DNA from: Clostridium beijerinckii | Lineage (GTDB): Bacteria; Bacillota; Clostridia; Clostridiales; Clostridiaceae | Direction of reading: 5' to 3' | Assembly: GCA_003129525.1 (NCBI GenBank) | Contig: CP029329.1 | Location: 1,333,501 to 1,397,500, forward strand | Length of the DNA: 64,000 bases | In this document: in pieces, positions 27,077 to 39,526 of the stretch | How positions within the stretch are numbered: position 1 is the first letter of the stretch | Layout of the letters: each line of letters starts with the position of its first letter | Position numbers and translations under genes: made by a program | The notes under the pieces: generated by a model | Databases searched by the model: none | Told to the model about the DNA's origin: nothing | The model's input: only the letters and a program-made list of their open reading frames with translations

Positions 27077-28084
27077 ATGAATATAGCAGATTACAAAGGC
27101 GTTTGGGTCTTTGCTGAACAAAGAGAAGGCGAATTACAAAAAGTATCTTTAGAACTACTTGGTGAAGGTAGAAGAATTGCTGATGAATTAGGAGTAAAGT
27201 TAACTGCTTTATTACTAGGAAATAACATAGAAGCATTAGCAAAAACATTAGCAGAACATGGAGCTGATGAAGTTTTAGTTGCTGATGACAAAAACTTAGA
27301 ACATTTTACAACTGGAGCTTATACTAAAGTTATTTGCGATTTAGCAAGTGAAAGAAAGCCAGGAATATTATTCGTAGGAGCTACTTTCATAGGAAGAGAT
27401 TTAGGCCCAAGAATAGCAGCTAGATTATCAACTGGATTAACTGCTGACTGTACATCAATTGATGTAGAAGTTGAAAATGGTGCACTTTTAGCTACAAGAC
27501 CAGCATTTGGTGGAAACTTAATGGCTACAATTGCATGCCCAGATCATAGACCACAAATGGCTACAGTAAGACCAGGAGTATTTGCAAAGATTAATACTGA
27601 TGGCGCAAACTGTAAAATAGAAAAGGTTGAAGTTAAATTAGCAGAAAGCGATATAATGACTAAGGTCTTAGAAATTGTTAAAGCTAAGAAGGATATTATA
27701 GATATAGCTGAAGCAGACTTTATAGTATCAGGTGGTAGAGGAGTTGGAAGTAAAGAAAACTTTGAACTACTTGAAGAATTAGCTGAAGCTTTAGAAGGAT
27801 CTGTAGCTGGATCAAGAGCAGCAGTTGAAAATGGATGGATTGACGGAGCATATCAAGTTGGTCAAACTGGTAAAACTGTTAGACCTCAAATTTATATAGC
27901 TTGTGGTATTTCAGGAGCTATCCAACACGTTGCTGGTATGCAAGATTCAGACTTAATCATTGCAGTTAATAAAGATGACACAGCTCCAATAATGAAGGTT
28001 GCAGATTATGCAATAGTTGGAGATCTTACTAAGGTAGTACCAGAATTAATCGCTCAAGTTAAAGACATAAAGAACGCTGAATAA
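27077..28084 (+). CDS. etfA: electron transfer flavoprotein alpha subunit (butyryl-CoA dehydrogenase partner)
   Basis: 335 residues, ATG behind TAGGAGGGT. GATFIGRDLGPRIAARLSTG and the C-terminal FAD-binding region GQTGKTVRPQIYIACGISGA are canonical. It has no N-terminal ferredoxin domain, unlike the lactate-linked paralogue at 11588. The second FAD in this subunit shuttles electrons to Bcd by domain rotation (known for the family). Confidence 0.96.
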   Translation: MNIADYKGVWVFAEQREGELQKVSLELLGEGRRIADELGVKLTALLLGNNIEALAKTLAEHGADEVLVADDKNLEHFTTGAYTKVICDLASERKPGILFVGATFIGRDLGPRIAARLSTGLTADCTSIDVEVENGALLATRPAFGGNLMATIACPDHRPQMATVRPGVFAKINTDGANCKIEKVEVKLAESDIMTKVLEIVKAKKDIIDIAEADFIVSGGRGVGSKENFELLEELAEALEGSVAGSRAAVENGWIDGAYQVGQTGKTVRPQIYIACGISGAIQHVAGMQDSDLIIAVNKDDTAPIMKVADYAIVGDLTKVVPELIAQVKDIKNAE

Positions 28085-28200
28085 TTTGATTTAATTAGGT
28101 TAATTGCTATATTATAATTATAAAAAATTAATAATATAACAACCAAAATAGTTAATCAATGATGTACATAAATATTTAAAAAAATAATAAATATTTATAT

Positions 28201-28238
28201 TATCCTTAGTTAAAATAAAGGTATTTTAACTAAGGATA
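28201..28238. repeat. perfect 17-bp inverted repeat between etfA and hbd
   Basis: TATCCTTAGTTAAAATA (28201-28217) and TATTTTAACTAAGGATA (28222-28238) are perfect complements around AAGG. No U-run follows, and hbd starts 30 bp later behind GAGGAGGAAT. A partial attenuator, RNase processing or mRNA-stability element inside the operon is plausible; as DNA it could also be an operator. Confidence 0.6.
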
Positions 28239-28268
28239 TCTATGATAAAAATTTGAGGAGGAATAATT

Positions 28269-29117
28269 ATGAAAAAGATTTTTGTACTTGGAGCAGGAAC
28301 AATGGGTGCTGGTATTGTTCAAGCATTCGCTCAAAAAGGTTGCGAAGTAATCGTAAGAGACATAAAAGATGAATTTGTTGACAGAGGAATAGCTGGAATA
28401 ACTAAAGGCTTAGAAAAGCAAGTTGCTAAAGGAAAAATGACTGAAGAAGTTAAAGTAGAAATACTTTCAAGAATTTCAGGAACAACTGATATGAATTTAG
28501 CTGCTGATTGTGATTTAGTAGTTGAAGCTGCTATTGAAAACATGAAAATTAAAAAAGAAATCTTTGCTGAGTTAGATGGAATTTGTAAGCCAGAAGCAAT
28601 TTTAGCTTCAAATACTTCATCTTTATCAATTACTGAAGTTGCTTCAGCTACAAAGAGAGCAGATAAGGTTATAGGAATGCATTTCTTTAATCCAGCTCCA
28701 GTAATGAAATTAGTTGAAATTATTAGAGGAATAGCTACTTCTCAAGAAACTTTTGATGCTGTTAAGGAATTATCAGTTGAAATTGGAAAGGAACCAGTAG
28801 AAGTTGCAGAAGCTCCAGGATTTGTTGTAAATAGAATATTAATACCAATGATTAACGAAGCTTCATTCATATTACAAGAAGGAATTGCTTCAGTAGAAGA
28901 TATAGATACAGCTATGAAATATGGTGCTAATCACCCAATGGGACCTTTAGCATTAGGAGATCTTATAGGATTAGACGTTTGTTTAGCTATCATGGATGTT
29001 TTATTTAGTGAAACAGGAGATAGCAAGTACAGAGCTAGTAGCATATTAAGAAAATATGTTAGAGCTGGATGGCTTGGAAGAAAATCAGGAAAAGGATTCT
29101 ACGACTATTCTAAATAA
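28269..29117 (+). CDS. hbd: 3-hydroxybutyryl-CoA dehydrogenase
   Basis: 282 residues, ATG behind GAGGAGGAAT. An N-terminal Rossmann fold, [19 protein letters not shown]; the catalytic His in [17 protein letters not shown]; and a C-terminal helical dimer domain with [16 protein letters not shown]. It reduces acetoacetyl-CoA to (S)-3-hydroxybutyryl-CoA, using NADH or NADPH depending on species. Last gene of the operon, set off from etfA by 184 bp holding a perfect hairpin, so its level may differ from the upstream genes. Confidence 0.97.
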   Translation: MKKIFVLGAGTMGAGIVQAFAQKGCEVIVRDIKDEFVDRGIAGITKGLEKQVAKGKMTEEVKVEILSRISGTTDMNLAADCDLVVEAAIENMKIKKEIFAELDGICKPEAILASNTSSLSITEVASATKRADKVIGMHFFNPAPVMKLVEIIRGIATSQETFDAVKELSVEIGKEPVEVAEAPGFVVNRILIPMINEASFILQEGIASVEDIDTAMKYGANHPMGPLALGDLIGLDVCLAIMDVLFSETGDSKYRASSILRKYVRAGWLGRKSGKGFYDYSK

Positions 29118-29142
29118 TAAAATAGAGCTAATAGCATAGAAA

Positions 29143-29189
29143 AATAGAATGTATATCTGATGTAGAGGATATACATTCTATTTTTTTTA
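29143..29189 (+). terminator. terminator of the crt operon
   Basis: AATAGAATGTATATC (29143-29157) pairs with GATATACATTCTATT (29168-29182), then a run of T. The spacer 29190-29565 beyond it holds no gene that I recognise; a 19-codon ATG frame at 29460 has no support. Confidence 0.9.
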
Positions 29190-29565
29190 TCTTTTTTTAC
29201 AATAGCCAATCCTTATCTATCGATGAGAGTATAAAATCAATATCAATTGTAAATTTGAAAAGGGTAGTGCAACTGCTTCGAATTCTAATGATTTATCATA
29301 ACGCTTTAAGATAATATTTATAAATAAGTTTTAAAATATTTAATGATTATAAACTAAATGATATAATATATTAAAAGATAATTATTTTTGATAAGTTATG
29401 TATTTAAATATTAAAAGAAACATTTAAAAGAATATATAAATGGAAAAAAGAGTACACTAATGAGGAAAATAGGTGCAGAAATTTTAGATAATATTATTCT
29501 TAAAGAAAAACATAAATAAGATGTATAAACAATTCACGTTAAATATAAAGGAGGCTCAATATATA

Positions 29566-30498
29566 ATGGATTATAAAAATATAAAGTCTTGTGATAGCTA
29601 TGTACTAATAGAAGAAGTTAAGAATTTTAAATTAAAACATATATTTGAATGCGGACAAATTTTTAGATTTCAGGAAATTTCAGAGGGTAATTTTATCGTT
29701 ATTGCTTTTGGAAAGTTAATAGAACTTAAGGAAGAAAACAATAATATATTAATATATAATTCAACTGAAGAAGAAGTCAAAAATATATGGCTAAAATATT
29801 TTGATTTAGATAGAGATTATTCCAAAATAAAGGAAGAACTATCTAAAGATAATCTTCTTAGAGAAAGCATTGAGTTTGGATATGGAGTACGGGTTCTGAA
29901 TCAAGACCCTTTTGAAATGTTATTGAGTTTTATTATTTCAGCAAGAAATAATATTCCATCAATAAAAAAGACTGTAAATAAAATATCAACTATGTGGGGT
30001 CAAAAGATTGATTATAAGGGTAATGTTTATTATGCTTTTCCAAGTATTTATGAAATAAAGAATGCTACATTAGAAGAAATACAAGAAACAGGAGCTTCTT
30101 TTAGAAGTAAGTATATAATAGATACAATTCAAAATGTATATAACTCTACCAAGGAAAGAGAAGATTTAAAGGAGAATGAAGATAATCCATTTTTGAAATA
30201 CAATTTAGATTATATTAAAAGTTTAAACGATGATGAATGTCATGATGCTTTACAGGAGTTTAAAGGAGTTGGAGCTAAAGTTGCTGATTGTATAATGTTA
30301 TTTTCTATGGAAAAAACATCAGCCTTTCCAGTAGATGTATGGGTTAAACGTGCTATGATTCATTTTTATGGAGCGGAAGAGTCCTCTTTAAATAAAATTA
30401 GGATTTTTGCAAGAAACAAATTCGGTAAGTTAGCTGGATTTGCACAACAATATTTCTTCTATTATGCAAGAGAAAACAAGATAAAAATTGAAGAATAA
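29566..30498 (+). CDS. ogg: 8-oxoguanine DNA glycosylase (OGG1-type, HhH-GPD)
   Basis: 310 residues. ATG 29566 is preferred because AAAGGAGG precedes it; an ATG 45 bp upstream has no ribosome site. An N-terminal OGG domain, then the helix-hairpin-helix GVGAKVADC with the catalytic Lys and PVDVWVKR with the catalytic Asp, spaced as in OGG1. It excises 8-oxoguanine opposite C and nicks as a beta-lyase. The eukaryote-like OGG family is common in anaerobic clostridia, which often lack MutM. Monocistronic. Confidence 0.9.
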   Translation: MDYKNIKSCDSYVLIEEVKNFKLKHIFECGQIFRFQEISEGNFIVIAFGKLIELKEENNNILIYNSTEEEVKNIWLKYFDLDRDYSKIKEELSKDNLLRESIEFGYGVRVLNQDPFEMLLSFIISARNNIPSIKKTVNKISTMWGQKIDYKGNVYYAFPSIYEIKNATLEEIQETGASFRSKYIIDTIQNVYNSTKEREDLKENEDNPFLKYNLDYIKSLNDDECHDALQEFKGVGAKVADCIMLFSMEKTSAFPVDVWVKRAMIHFYGAEESSLNKIRIFARNKFGKLAGFAQQYFFYYARENKIKIEE

Positions 30499-30557
30499 AG
30501 AGGATACAAATTAAGGTCAAAATTAGGAAAATTCAGAAAATTGGAACTATACAATAC

Positions 30558-30575
30558 TTGATATATTTTTAACAA
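30558..30575. promoter_or_regulatory. candidate Rex site upstream of the hydrogenase
   Basis: TTGATATATTTTTAACAA matches the Rex consensus with about two mismatches in the fixed positions (left arm TTGATA instead of TTGTTA). A TATAAT at 30584-30589 follows, so the site overlaps the likely promoter. A weaker match than the crt site. Confidence 0.4.
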
Positions 30576-30639
30576 TAGTATGTTATAATTATATCATGTA
30601 AAAAATAAGATAAAAATTATTCATGGGAGAGTGTGTATA

Positions 30640-32127
30640 ATGTTTCAATTTGATAATCAGCTTTTAAAGTTAAAACATGAGGTTCTTACTAGAGTCGCAG
30701 TATTAGCAAAGGAAAGTAATATCAGTAAAGAAGAAATAGAGAAGATTCCTTATGCTATGATTACAGGAGAAATTGCAACGTATAGAGATACTGTTGAACA
30801 CGAAAGAGATGTAGTCTTAGAAAGAGCAAAACTTGCGGCAGGATGTATGCCAAATGGTAAAAATGCACAAGAGCTAGTTGATATAGATGAAGAAAAACAA
30901 ATATTATATGTTATAAAAACGGCATGTGATAGATGCTCAACAAAGAAATTTCAAGTTACTGATGCTTGTAGAAATTGTATAGCTCATAAGTGTGAAAGTT
31001 CATGTAATTTTGGAGCAATTACATATGTTGATGGAAGAGCGTATATTGACCCAGACAAATGTAAAGAATGTGGAATGTGTAATAAAGCATGTCCTTATAA
31101 TGCTATAGCAGAAGATATGAGACCTTGTAAAAAATCATGTCCAACAGGAGCATTAAGCTATAATCCAGAGGATCTTAGTGCTGAGATTACAGAAAGTAAG
31201 TGTGTAAATTGTGGTGCTTGTATGTCAGCATGTCCATTTGGAGCTATAGAAGACAAGAGTTCACTAGTTAAGGTTGTTAATAGATTAACAGAGAAAGAAA
31301 ATATTTATGCTGTAGTTGCACCAGCAATAACTGGAGAATTTGGGCCAAAAATAACTTATGGACAAGTTAAGAATGCAATTAAAGCATTAGGATTTACAGA
31401 TATGGTAGAAGCGGCTTGTGGAGCAGATGCAGTGACTGTACATGAAAGTAATGAATTTGTGGAAAGAATGGAAAAGGGCGATAGCTATATGACGAATTCA
31501 TGTTGTCCAGGCTTCTTAAGTTACATTGAAAAGATTATGCCAGATCAAGTTGAAAGAATTTCAGGAACTGTTTCACCAATGGTAGCTACAGGTAGATATA
31601 TAAAATCTAAAGATAAGGATGCAAAAGTAGTATTCATAGGACCTTGTACTGCTAAGAAAAATGAAGTATTAATAGAATCTATAAAAGATTCTGTAGATTA
31701 TGTATTAACTTTTGAGGAATTAGTAGCTTTATTTGATGCATTCGATGTTAATCCTGCAACTTGTGAAGATATAGTAGTTGATGATGCTTCAATCTTTGGT
31801 AGAAACTTTGCCTTAGGTGGAGGATTAACCGCTGCTATAGAAAACTATGTGCAAGAAAAGGGTGTTAATTTAGATTTCAAGCCAGTTAAAGTTTCAGGTG
31901 GAGCAGAAATTAAGAAAACTATGACTATGGCTAAAGTAGGTAAGTTAGGTGGAAACTTTATTGAAGGTATGATGTGTGAAGGTGGTTGTATTAATGGAGC
32001 TGCTAAGATTGCAGCAGTAATGAAGGCTAAAGCACCATTTACTAAAACAAATCAACAATCAACAATTAAGAGTGTATTATCTAATAAAACAATAGAAGAA
32101 TACCATAATATAAACTTAGAAAGATAA
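30640..32127 (+). CDS. monomeric [FeFe] hydrogenase, group B type
   Basis: 495 residues from ATG 30640 (GGGAGAG 9 nt upstream; GTG 30631 is in frame but poorly placed). The N-terminal third carries many cysteines in ferredoxin motifs (CDRCS, CRNCIAHKCESSC, CKECGMCNKACP, CVNCGACMSACP) for several [4Fe-4S] clusters. The H-cluster motifs are TNSCCPGF, GPCTAKKNE and MMCEGGCINGA, diverging from group A (TSCCPGW, MPC-x2-K, MACPGGC). The absence of a [2Fe-2S] N-terminus and the short length fit group B, as in C. pasteurianum CpIII. It probably exchanges electrons with ferredoxin to make or sense H2; the physiological role of this group is unsettled. Confidence 0.88.
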   Translation: MFQFDNQLLKLKHEVLTRVAVLAKESNISKEEIEKIPYAMITGEIATYRDTVEHERDVVLERAKLAAGCMPNGKNAQELVDIDEEKQILYVIKTACDRCSTKKFQVTDACRNCIAHKCESSCNFGAITYVDGRAYIDPDKCKECGMCNKACPYNAIAEDMRPCKKSCPTGALSYNPEDLSAEITESKCVNCGACMSACPFGAIEDKSSLVKVVNRLTEKENIYAVVAPAITGEFGPKITYGQVKNAIKALGFTDMVEAACGADAVTVHESNEFVERMEKGDSYMTNSCCPGFLSYIEKIMPDQVERISGTVSPMVATGRYIKSKDKDAKVVFIGPCTAKKNEVLIESIKDSVDYVLTFEELVALFDAFDVNPATCEDIVVDDASIFGRNFALGGGLTAAIENYVQEKGVNLDFKPVKVSGGAEIKKTMTMAKVGKLGGNFIEGMMCEGGCINGAAKIAAVMKAKAPFTKTNQQSTIKSVLSNKTIEEYHNINLER

Positions 32128-32141
32128 TATTTAAAGGATTA

Positions 32142-32329
32142 AGACTTCAATCAGTATAAAGTAATTCTTAGCTTCAAGTAGGGTTTTCTTAATAGGAATA
32201 CAATTTTCTCAACCTGAAGATTAGAAGAACTTATCCAAGAGTTAGAATCAGTAGTACTCTCACTTTAGTAAGTTAAAGTATTACTGATTCTAGTTATTGT
32301 ATAAGTTTACTTGATTGGAGTTTTTTTTG
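32142..32329 (+). ncRNA. candidate structured RNA downstream of the hydrogenase (unassigned)
   Basis: A 188-nt segment closes on itself: AAGACTTCAATCA at its 5' end pairs fully (two G-U) with TGATTGGAGTTTT at its 3' end, followed by a T run. Within it are two hairpins: CTTCA/TGAAG with TTCTT/AAGAA (about 32160-32235) and TAGAATCAGTA (32243-32253) with TACTGATTCTA (32282-32292). The outer stem plus T-tract also serves as terminator for the hydrogenase gene. The size would suit a small regulatory RNA such as 6S, but I cannot match its conserved bubble, so it stays unnamed. Confidence 0.4.
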
Positions 32330-32447
32330 AATTGAAAAAAATAATTATATAGCTGAATAAAACGAAGAAAATTTAAGCAAATGGGATATATTTTAAGATA
32401 ATAAGTAATATTCGCTGAAAAAAGGGATATAATATTAGAAGTAATGT

Positions 32448-32479
32448 TTGAATTATATGGTTATAAAGGATATTATAAT
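32448..32479 (+). promoter_or_regulatory. groESL promoter
   Basis: TTGAAT (32448-32453) is 17 bp from TATTAT (32471-32476), with an overlapping TATAAT at 32474-32479. The CIRCE element begins 5 bp downstream. Confidence 0.65.
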
Positions 32480-32483
32480 TATA

Positions 32484-32510
32484 TTAGCACTCGATGCTGA
32501 TGAGTGCTAA
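32484..32510. promoter_or_regulatory. CIRCE operator (HrcA site)
   Basis: TTAGCACTC, nine bases, GAGTGCTAA: an exact match to the CIRCE consensus. The HrcA repressor binds here and releases on heat or protein-folding stress. hrcA itself is not in the window. Confidence 0.97.
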
Positions 32511-32562
32511 CAGAAATTTAAAACATAAAAAGAATGTATATATATTTTAAGGAGGGTTTTTC

Positions 32563-32847
32563 ATGAATATTAAACCACTTGGTGAAAGAGTAGTAATTAA
32601 AAAATTAGAAGCAGAGGAAAAGACTAAAAGCGGGATAGTTTTAACTGGTACTGCAAAGGAAAGACCACAAGAAGCAGAAGTAGTTGCAGTAGGTCCTGGA
32701 GCTGTTGTAGATGGTAAAAGAATAGATATGGAAGTAAAGGTTGGAGATAAGGTTTTATACTCTAAATATGCTGGTACAGAAGTAAAAGTAGATGGAGAAG
32801 AATATACTATATTAAAACAAGAAGACATACTAGCAATAGTTGAATAA
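32563..32847 (+). CDS. groES: co-chaperonin GroES
   Basis: 94 residues, ATG behind [23 protein letters not shown] opens the canonical Hsp10 fold; the mobile loop ([17 protein letters not shown]) and the roof beta-hairpin are present. It caps the GroEL ring in ATP-dependent folding. Co-transcribed with groEL 57 bp downstream and controlled by the CIRCE element upstream. Confidence 0.98.
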   Translation: MNIKPLGERVVIKKLEAEEKTKSGIVLTGTAKERPQEAEVVAVGPGAVVDGKRIDMEVKVGDKVLYSKYAGTEVKVDGEEYTILKQEDILAIVE

Positions 32848-32904
32848 ATAATTTGAAAATAATCAGAAATTAAAATAAGTTATTATAAGGAGTGTGTTAT
32901 ATAA

Positions 32905-34530
<1,626 letters not shown>

Positions 34531-34563
34531 GAAATATAATAACTATATAGTTATTAATATTTG

Positions 34564-34598
34564 CCTCAAGATAATTTGAAATTATCTTGAGGTTTTTT
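34564..34598 (+). terminator. groESL terminator
   Basis: CCTCAAGATAATTT pairs perfectly with AAATTATCTTGAGG, followed by TTTTTT. Confidence 0.9.
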
Positions 34599-34689
34599 AT
34601 GCGTTAATTCAAAAAAATAGTCAATTGATAGTATAGAAAATTTAAAAATAGACCATAATTCAGTAAAAACAGATAAAAGGGAGGAAATT

Positions 34690-35112
34690 ATGAAGAAAAT
34701 AATTTCGTGTAAATTGAAAATTAAACACAAGAAAAAGCCAGGATTTACTTTAATTGAATTAATAGCTGTAATGGCGATTATTGGGATTTTGGCAACGGCA
34801 ATTTTACCTAATGTAAATGGGTATATAAATGAAGCTAAAAAGGTTAAAGTTGTGGATCAATGTAGAAAAGTTGTAATGGCAGCTGAATCATATAGATTAA
34901 AATATGATACGTTACAGGGCAATATAAATATATCAGAGATGAAAGCTAAAAATGGAGTTAATAAGTATTTAGATAAAGTTGATTTGAGCAAGTTACCATC
35001 TACTACTACATTAGAACAGTGCTCTAATATTGTGAATGGAGCAGAATTTAAAATTAATGCTAGTGATATTTTAGTACCTAATACGATATCTATCCCTAAT
35101 TTAGCATCTTAA
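34690..35112 (+). CDS. orphan type IV prepilin-like protein
   Basis: 140 residues, ATG behind AGGGAGGAAA. An 18-residue basic leader (KHKKKPG) is followed by FTLIELIAVMAIIGILATAI, the class III cleavage site with the conserved Glu at mature position 5 and the hydrophobic pilin helix. The C-terminal part is short, about 80 residues, Lys/Asn-rich, without the disulfide loop of major pilins. A prepilin peptidase (PilD) encoded elsewhere would be needed. No pil/gsp assembly genes are nearby, so it is probably a minor pilin or pseudopilin. It ends against transposase debris, suggesting rearrangement. Confidence 0.88.
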   Translation: MKKIISCKLKIKHKKKPGFTLIELIAVMAIIGILATAILPNVNGYINEAKKVKVVDQCRKVVMAAESYRLKYDTLQGNINISEMKAKNGVNKYLDKVDLSKLPSTTTLEQCSNIVNGAEFKINASDILVPNTISIPNLAS

Positions 35113-35126
35113 ATTTCAACTGTACC

Positions 35127-35540
35127 TTAACTCTGGAACATCCTTTCGACATGCCCTTTAGCTGGGACTACACTGCAGGTTTTAATCTCAATTCCGAGTT
35201 GGTTACATGCATAACCGAATTGAGTGAATGTATCCTCTTCAATAGAAGGGGATTTTTTTTCTGTTTATACTCAAAAACAGTATATCTATTAGTAAAGGAT
35301 ATATATGGAAGTCCATAGCTTGTTAATATTTGATGAAGTATATTGTAATATCCATTTAATGCTTCTTGATAATCGAAATAAGCGCCTATAATAGTGCCGG
35401 TAGCATCCTCAATAGCAATAAGTGCATTATGTATTTTGGCAATTTCTTTCTTTGAGTTAGTTCCTTTTTGCAGCTCTCCTCTTATTTTCGTTTGATTCAA
35501 CTAATTTTTTGAGTATTGTGTATTTTTTATTTTCATCCAT
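35127..35540 (-). pseudogene. broken transposase gene (ISNCY-like, DDE integrase core)
   Basis: On the minus strand three frames line up as one decayed transposase. 35540 down to about 35460 reads MDENKKYTILKKLVESN, the helix-turn-helix start. About 35460-35245 reads ALIAIEDATGTIIGAYFDYQ and NGYYNILHQILTSYGLPY, the catalytic core strand with Asp. After a frameshift at an A-run near 35255, the frame 35240-35127 reads FGYACNQLGIEIK and AKGHVERMFQS, holding the DDE Glu. A full gene is about 1.3 kb, so about 0.8 kb is lost. No clear inverted ends remain. Confidence 0.8.
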
Positions 35541-35738
35541 TGTTATATCCACCTAATCTCTTGTATTTCAATGAGGTTATTCTACTATAAGTTATTATTC
35601 TGGTATATAATCAAATGTGGTCTATTAAGATATTATCATAAATGAATCGAAAAAAATGCAATTTTAAATTCAAATTTATTGACTTTAGATTATACATACA
35701 TTATAATAGTTTTAATTCAAAACATAGTACATTTAAAA

Positions 35739-35803
35739 ACTCGTATATACCTTGAATATGGCAAGGAGTATCTAGCGGAAGCCGTAAATTTCCGACTATG
35801 AGT
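35739..35803 (+). promoter_or_regulatory. guanine riboswitch (purine class) upstream of guaB
   Basis: The 65-nt aptamer starts ACTCGTATATACC, has GAATATGGCA in the first loop, TATCTAGC and CCGTAAAT in the core and second loop, and closes with CCGACTATGAGT. The pyrimidine after CCGA is C, the residue that pairs with guanine (U would mean adenine). High guanine should favour the downstream terminator and turn guaB off. Confidence 0.93.
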
Positions 35804-35836
35804 GATATTGGTATAGGCTAAATATAGATTTTTATT

Positions 35837-35877
35837 AGCATATTAACATCACTTAGAAGTTAATGTGCTTTTTTTAT
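35837..35877 (+). terminator. terminator of the guanine riboswitch expression platform
   Basis: AGCATATTAAC pairs with GTTAATGTGCT (one G-U), followed by TTTTTT, 34 nt after the aptamer and 87 nt before guaB. Confidence 0.8.
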
Positions 35878-35951
35878 ACATGAAAATAGCCCAAAATATG
35901 AAATATAAAAGTCATAAATTATAAAAAATGAAATAAATAATTCAAATATAA

Positions 35952-37421
<1,470 letters not shown>

Positions 37422-37636
37422 TTGTTAATTGTTGATTAACCTCAATAATTACTGTTTAAATAATGCACAATGTACAATTTTGATTTCTATGCGCGTAGTT
37501 TAAATATACCGTCTTTAGACCGTATAAGCTTTTAGCCTTTAACAAAGTACATAAATGTAAAAAATTCGTATTTTGTATTGATAAATTAAGGTATTTAGTT
37601 AATAATACAAATAGAATAATTTTTTAGGAGGAAAGC

Positions 37637-39178
37637 ATGAAAAAAGAATTAATTTTAGTTATTGATTTCGGCGGACAATATAATCAATTAATTGCTAGAA
37701 GAGTTAGAGAATGCAATGTATATTGTGAAGTTCATCCGTATACTTTAAGTGCTGCTGAGATAAAAGAAATGAATCCAAAGGGAATCATATTTACAGGTGG
37801 GCCAAATAGTGTATATGGTGAAGATTCTCCTTTATGTGATAAAACATTATTTGAAGCTGGAATTCCTATACTTGGAATATGTTACGGTTCACAATTAATG
37901 GCACATATTCTTGGAGGAAAAGTTGCAACAGCTCCTGTAAGTGAGTATGGGAAGACAGAAGTTGGTGTTAATGTAGAATCGAAGATTTTTAAAGGTTTAT
38001 CATCGTCTACAATATGTTGGATGAGTCATACAGATTACATAGAAAAAGCACCAGAAGGCTTTAAAATAGTAGCCAATACTCCAGTATGTCCAGTTGCAGG
38101 TATGGAATACGAAGAAAAGAATCTATATGCAGTTCAATTCCATCCAGAAGTAATGCATACACAAGAAGGGACAAAGATGCTTTCAAACTTTGTATATGAT
38201 GTTTGTGGATGTTCTGGAGACTGGAAAATGGACTCATTTGTTGAAAAGACAATTGAAGAAATACGTGAAAAGGTTGGAAATGGTAAAGCTTTATGTGCAT
38301 TATCGGGTGGAGTTGATTCATCGGTTGCAGCAGTATTACTTTCCAAAGCTATTGGAAATCAATTAACATGTGTATTCGTTGACCACGGCTTACTTCGTAA
38401 AAACGAAGGAGATGAAGTTGAAGAAATATTTGGACCTAATGGACAATATGATTTAAACTTTATTCGTGTAAATGCACAAGAAAGATTCTATGAAAAGTTA
38501 ACTGGAATAGAAGAACCAGAACAAAAGAGAAAAATAATTGGTGAAGAGTTCATCAGAGTATTTGAAGAAGAAGCTAAAAAAATAGGATCAGTTGATTTCT
38601 TAGTACAAGGAACTATTTATCCAGATGTAATTGAAAGTGGTCTTGGTAAATCTGCAGTTATAAAATCACATCATAATGTTGGAGGACTTCCAGATTGTGT
38701 AGATTTTAAAGAAATAATAGAGCCATTAAGATTATTATTTAAAGATGAGGTACGTAGAGCAGGCTTAGAACTTGGCATCCCTGAAAAGTTAGTTTATAGA
38801 CAACCGTTCCCAGGACCAGGTCTTGGAATACGTATAATAGGTGAGGTAACGGCTGAAAAAGTTAAAATCGTTCAAGATGCTGATTATATATATAGAGAAG
38901 AAATTGTAAAAGCAGGTATTGATAAAGAAATAGGTCAATATTTTGCAGGACTTACTAATATGCGCTCAGTAGGTGTAATGGGAGATGAAAGAACTTATGA
39001 TTATGCAATAGCGCTTCGTGCAGTAACTACAAGTGATTTCATGACAGCTGAATCAGCAGATCTTCCATGGGAAGTACTTGGAAAAGTAACAACTAGAATT
39101 ATAAATGAAGTTAAAGGGGTTAACCGTGTAATGTATGATTGTACAGGAAAACCACCAGCGACTATAGAATTTGAATAA
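37637..39178 (+). CDS. guaA: GMP synthase (glutamine-hydrolysing)
   Basis: 513 residues, ATG behind TTAGGAGGAAAG. N-terminal class I amidotransferase with the nucleophile in [10 protein letters not shown] and the His/Glu in QFHPEV; a central ATP pyrophosphatase P-loop, [13 protein letters not shown]; and a C-terminal dimerisation domain ending [12 protein letters not shown]. Converts XMP to GMP. The spacer between guaB and guaA shows no riboswitch, so guaA may be read through from guaB or use its own promoter. Confidence 0.98.
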   Translation: MKKELILVIDFGGQYNQLIARRVRECNVYCEVHPYTLSAAEIKEMNPKGIIFTGGPNSVYGEDSPLCDKTLFEAGIPILGICYGSQLMAHILGGKVATAPVSEYGKTEVGVNVESKIFKGLSSSTICWMSHTDYIEKAPEGFKIVANTPVCPVAGMEYEEKNLYAVQFHPEVMHTQEGTKMLSNFVYDVCGCSGDWKMDSFVEKTIEEIREKVGNGKALCALSGGVDSSVAAVLLSKAIGNQLTCVFVDHGLLRKNEGDEVEEIFGPNGQYDLNFIRVNAQERFYEKLTGIEEPEQKRKIIGEEFIRVFEEEAKKIGSVDFLVQGTIYPDVIESGLGKSAVIKSHHNVGGLPDCVDFKEIIEPLRLLFKDEVRRAGLELGIPEKLVYRQPFPGPGLGIRIIGEVTAEKVKIVQDADYIYREEIVKAGIDKEIGQYFAGLTNMRSVGVMGDERTYDYAIALRAVTTSDFMTAESADLPWEVLGKVTTRIINEVKGVNRVMYDCTGKPPATIEFE

Positions 39179-39188
39179 CGGATAAAAA

Positions 39189-39230
39189 CCTCGGATGCCA
39201 GTTTTATGCTGGTATCCGAGGTATCTTTTT
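39189..39230 (+). terminator. guaA terminator
   Basis: CCTCGGATGCCAG pairs with CTGGTATCCGAGG (one G-U), then TTTTT after a short gap. In the spacer 39231-39526 the minus strand has a start-less frame (about 39403 to 39287, IVVLNITVSIVAAGFEYVIN) resembling a small membrane protein; I do not call it a gene. Confidence 0.85.
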
Positions 39231-39526
39231 GCCTTCAGGCTCTACTTTAACTCTAAAAAATTTGGGATTAACATTTGCAAGGTGTCTTAACTGTTGTTTA
39301 TGACATATTCAAAGCCAGCTGCTACTATTGAGACAGTAATATTTAGAACAACAATAATGTAACTATAACTTGTATAGAAGTTAAATTTAGTAAAGAAAGT
39401 TTAAGCAAGATTAATTATTAGTTATAGATATAAAATATATTCTGTATATTTTTATACGAGAAGAAAGGAAGCGAATGCTTAGTGATTTTGTGTATTTAAT
39501 ATACAATTTTTCACTAAAGATAAAAT

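Noticed and set aside
29460..29519. 19-codon ATG frame before the DNA glycosylase gene
   Set aside because: No ribosome site or similarity; too short to support.
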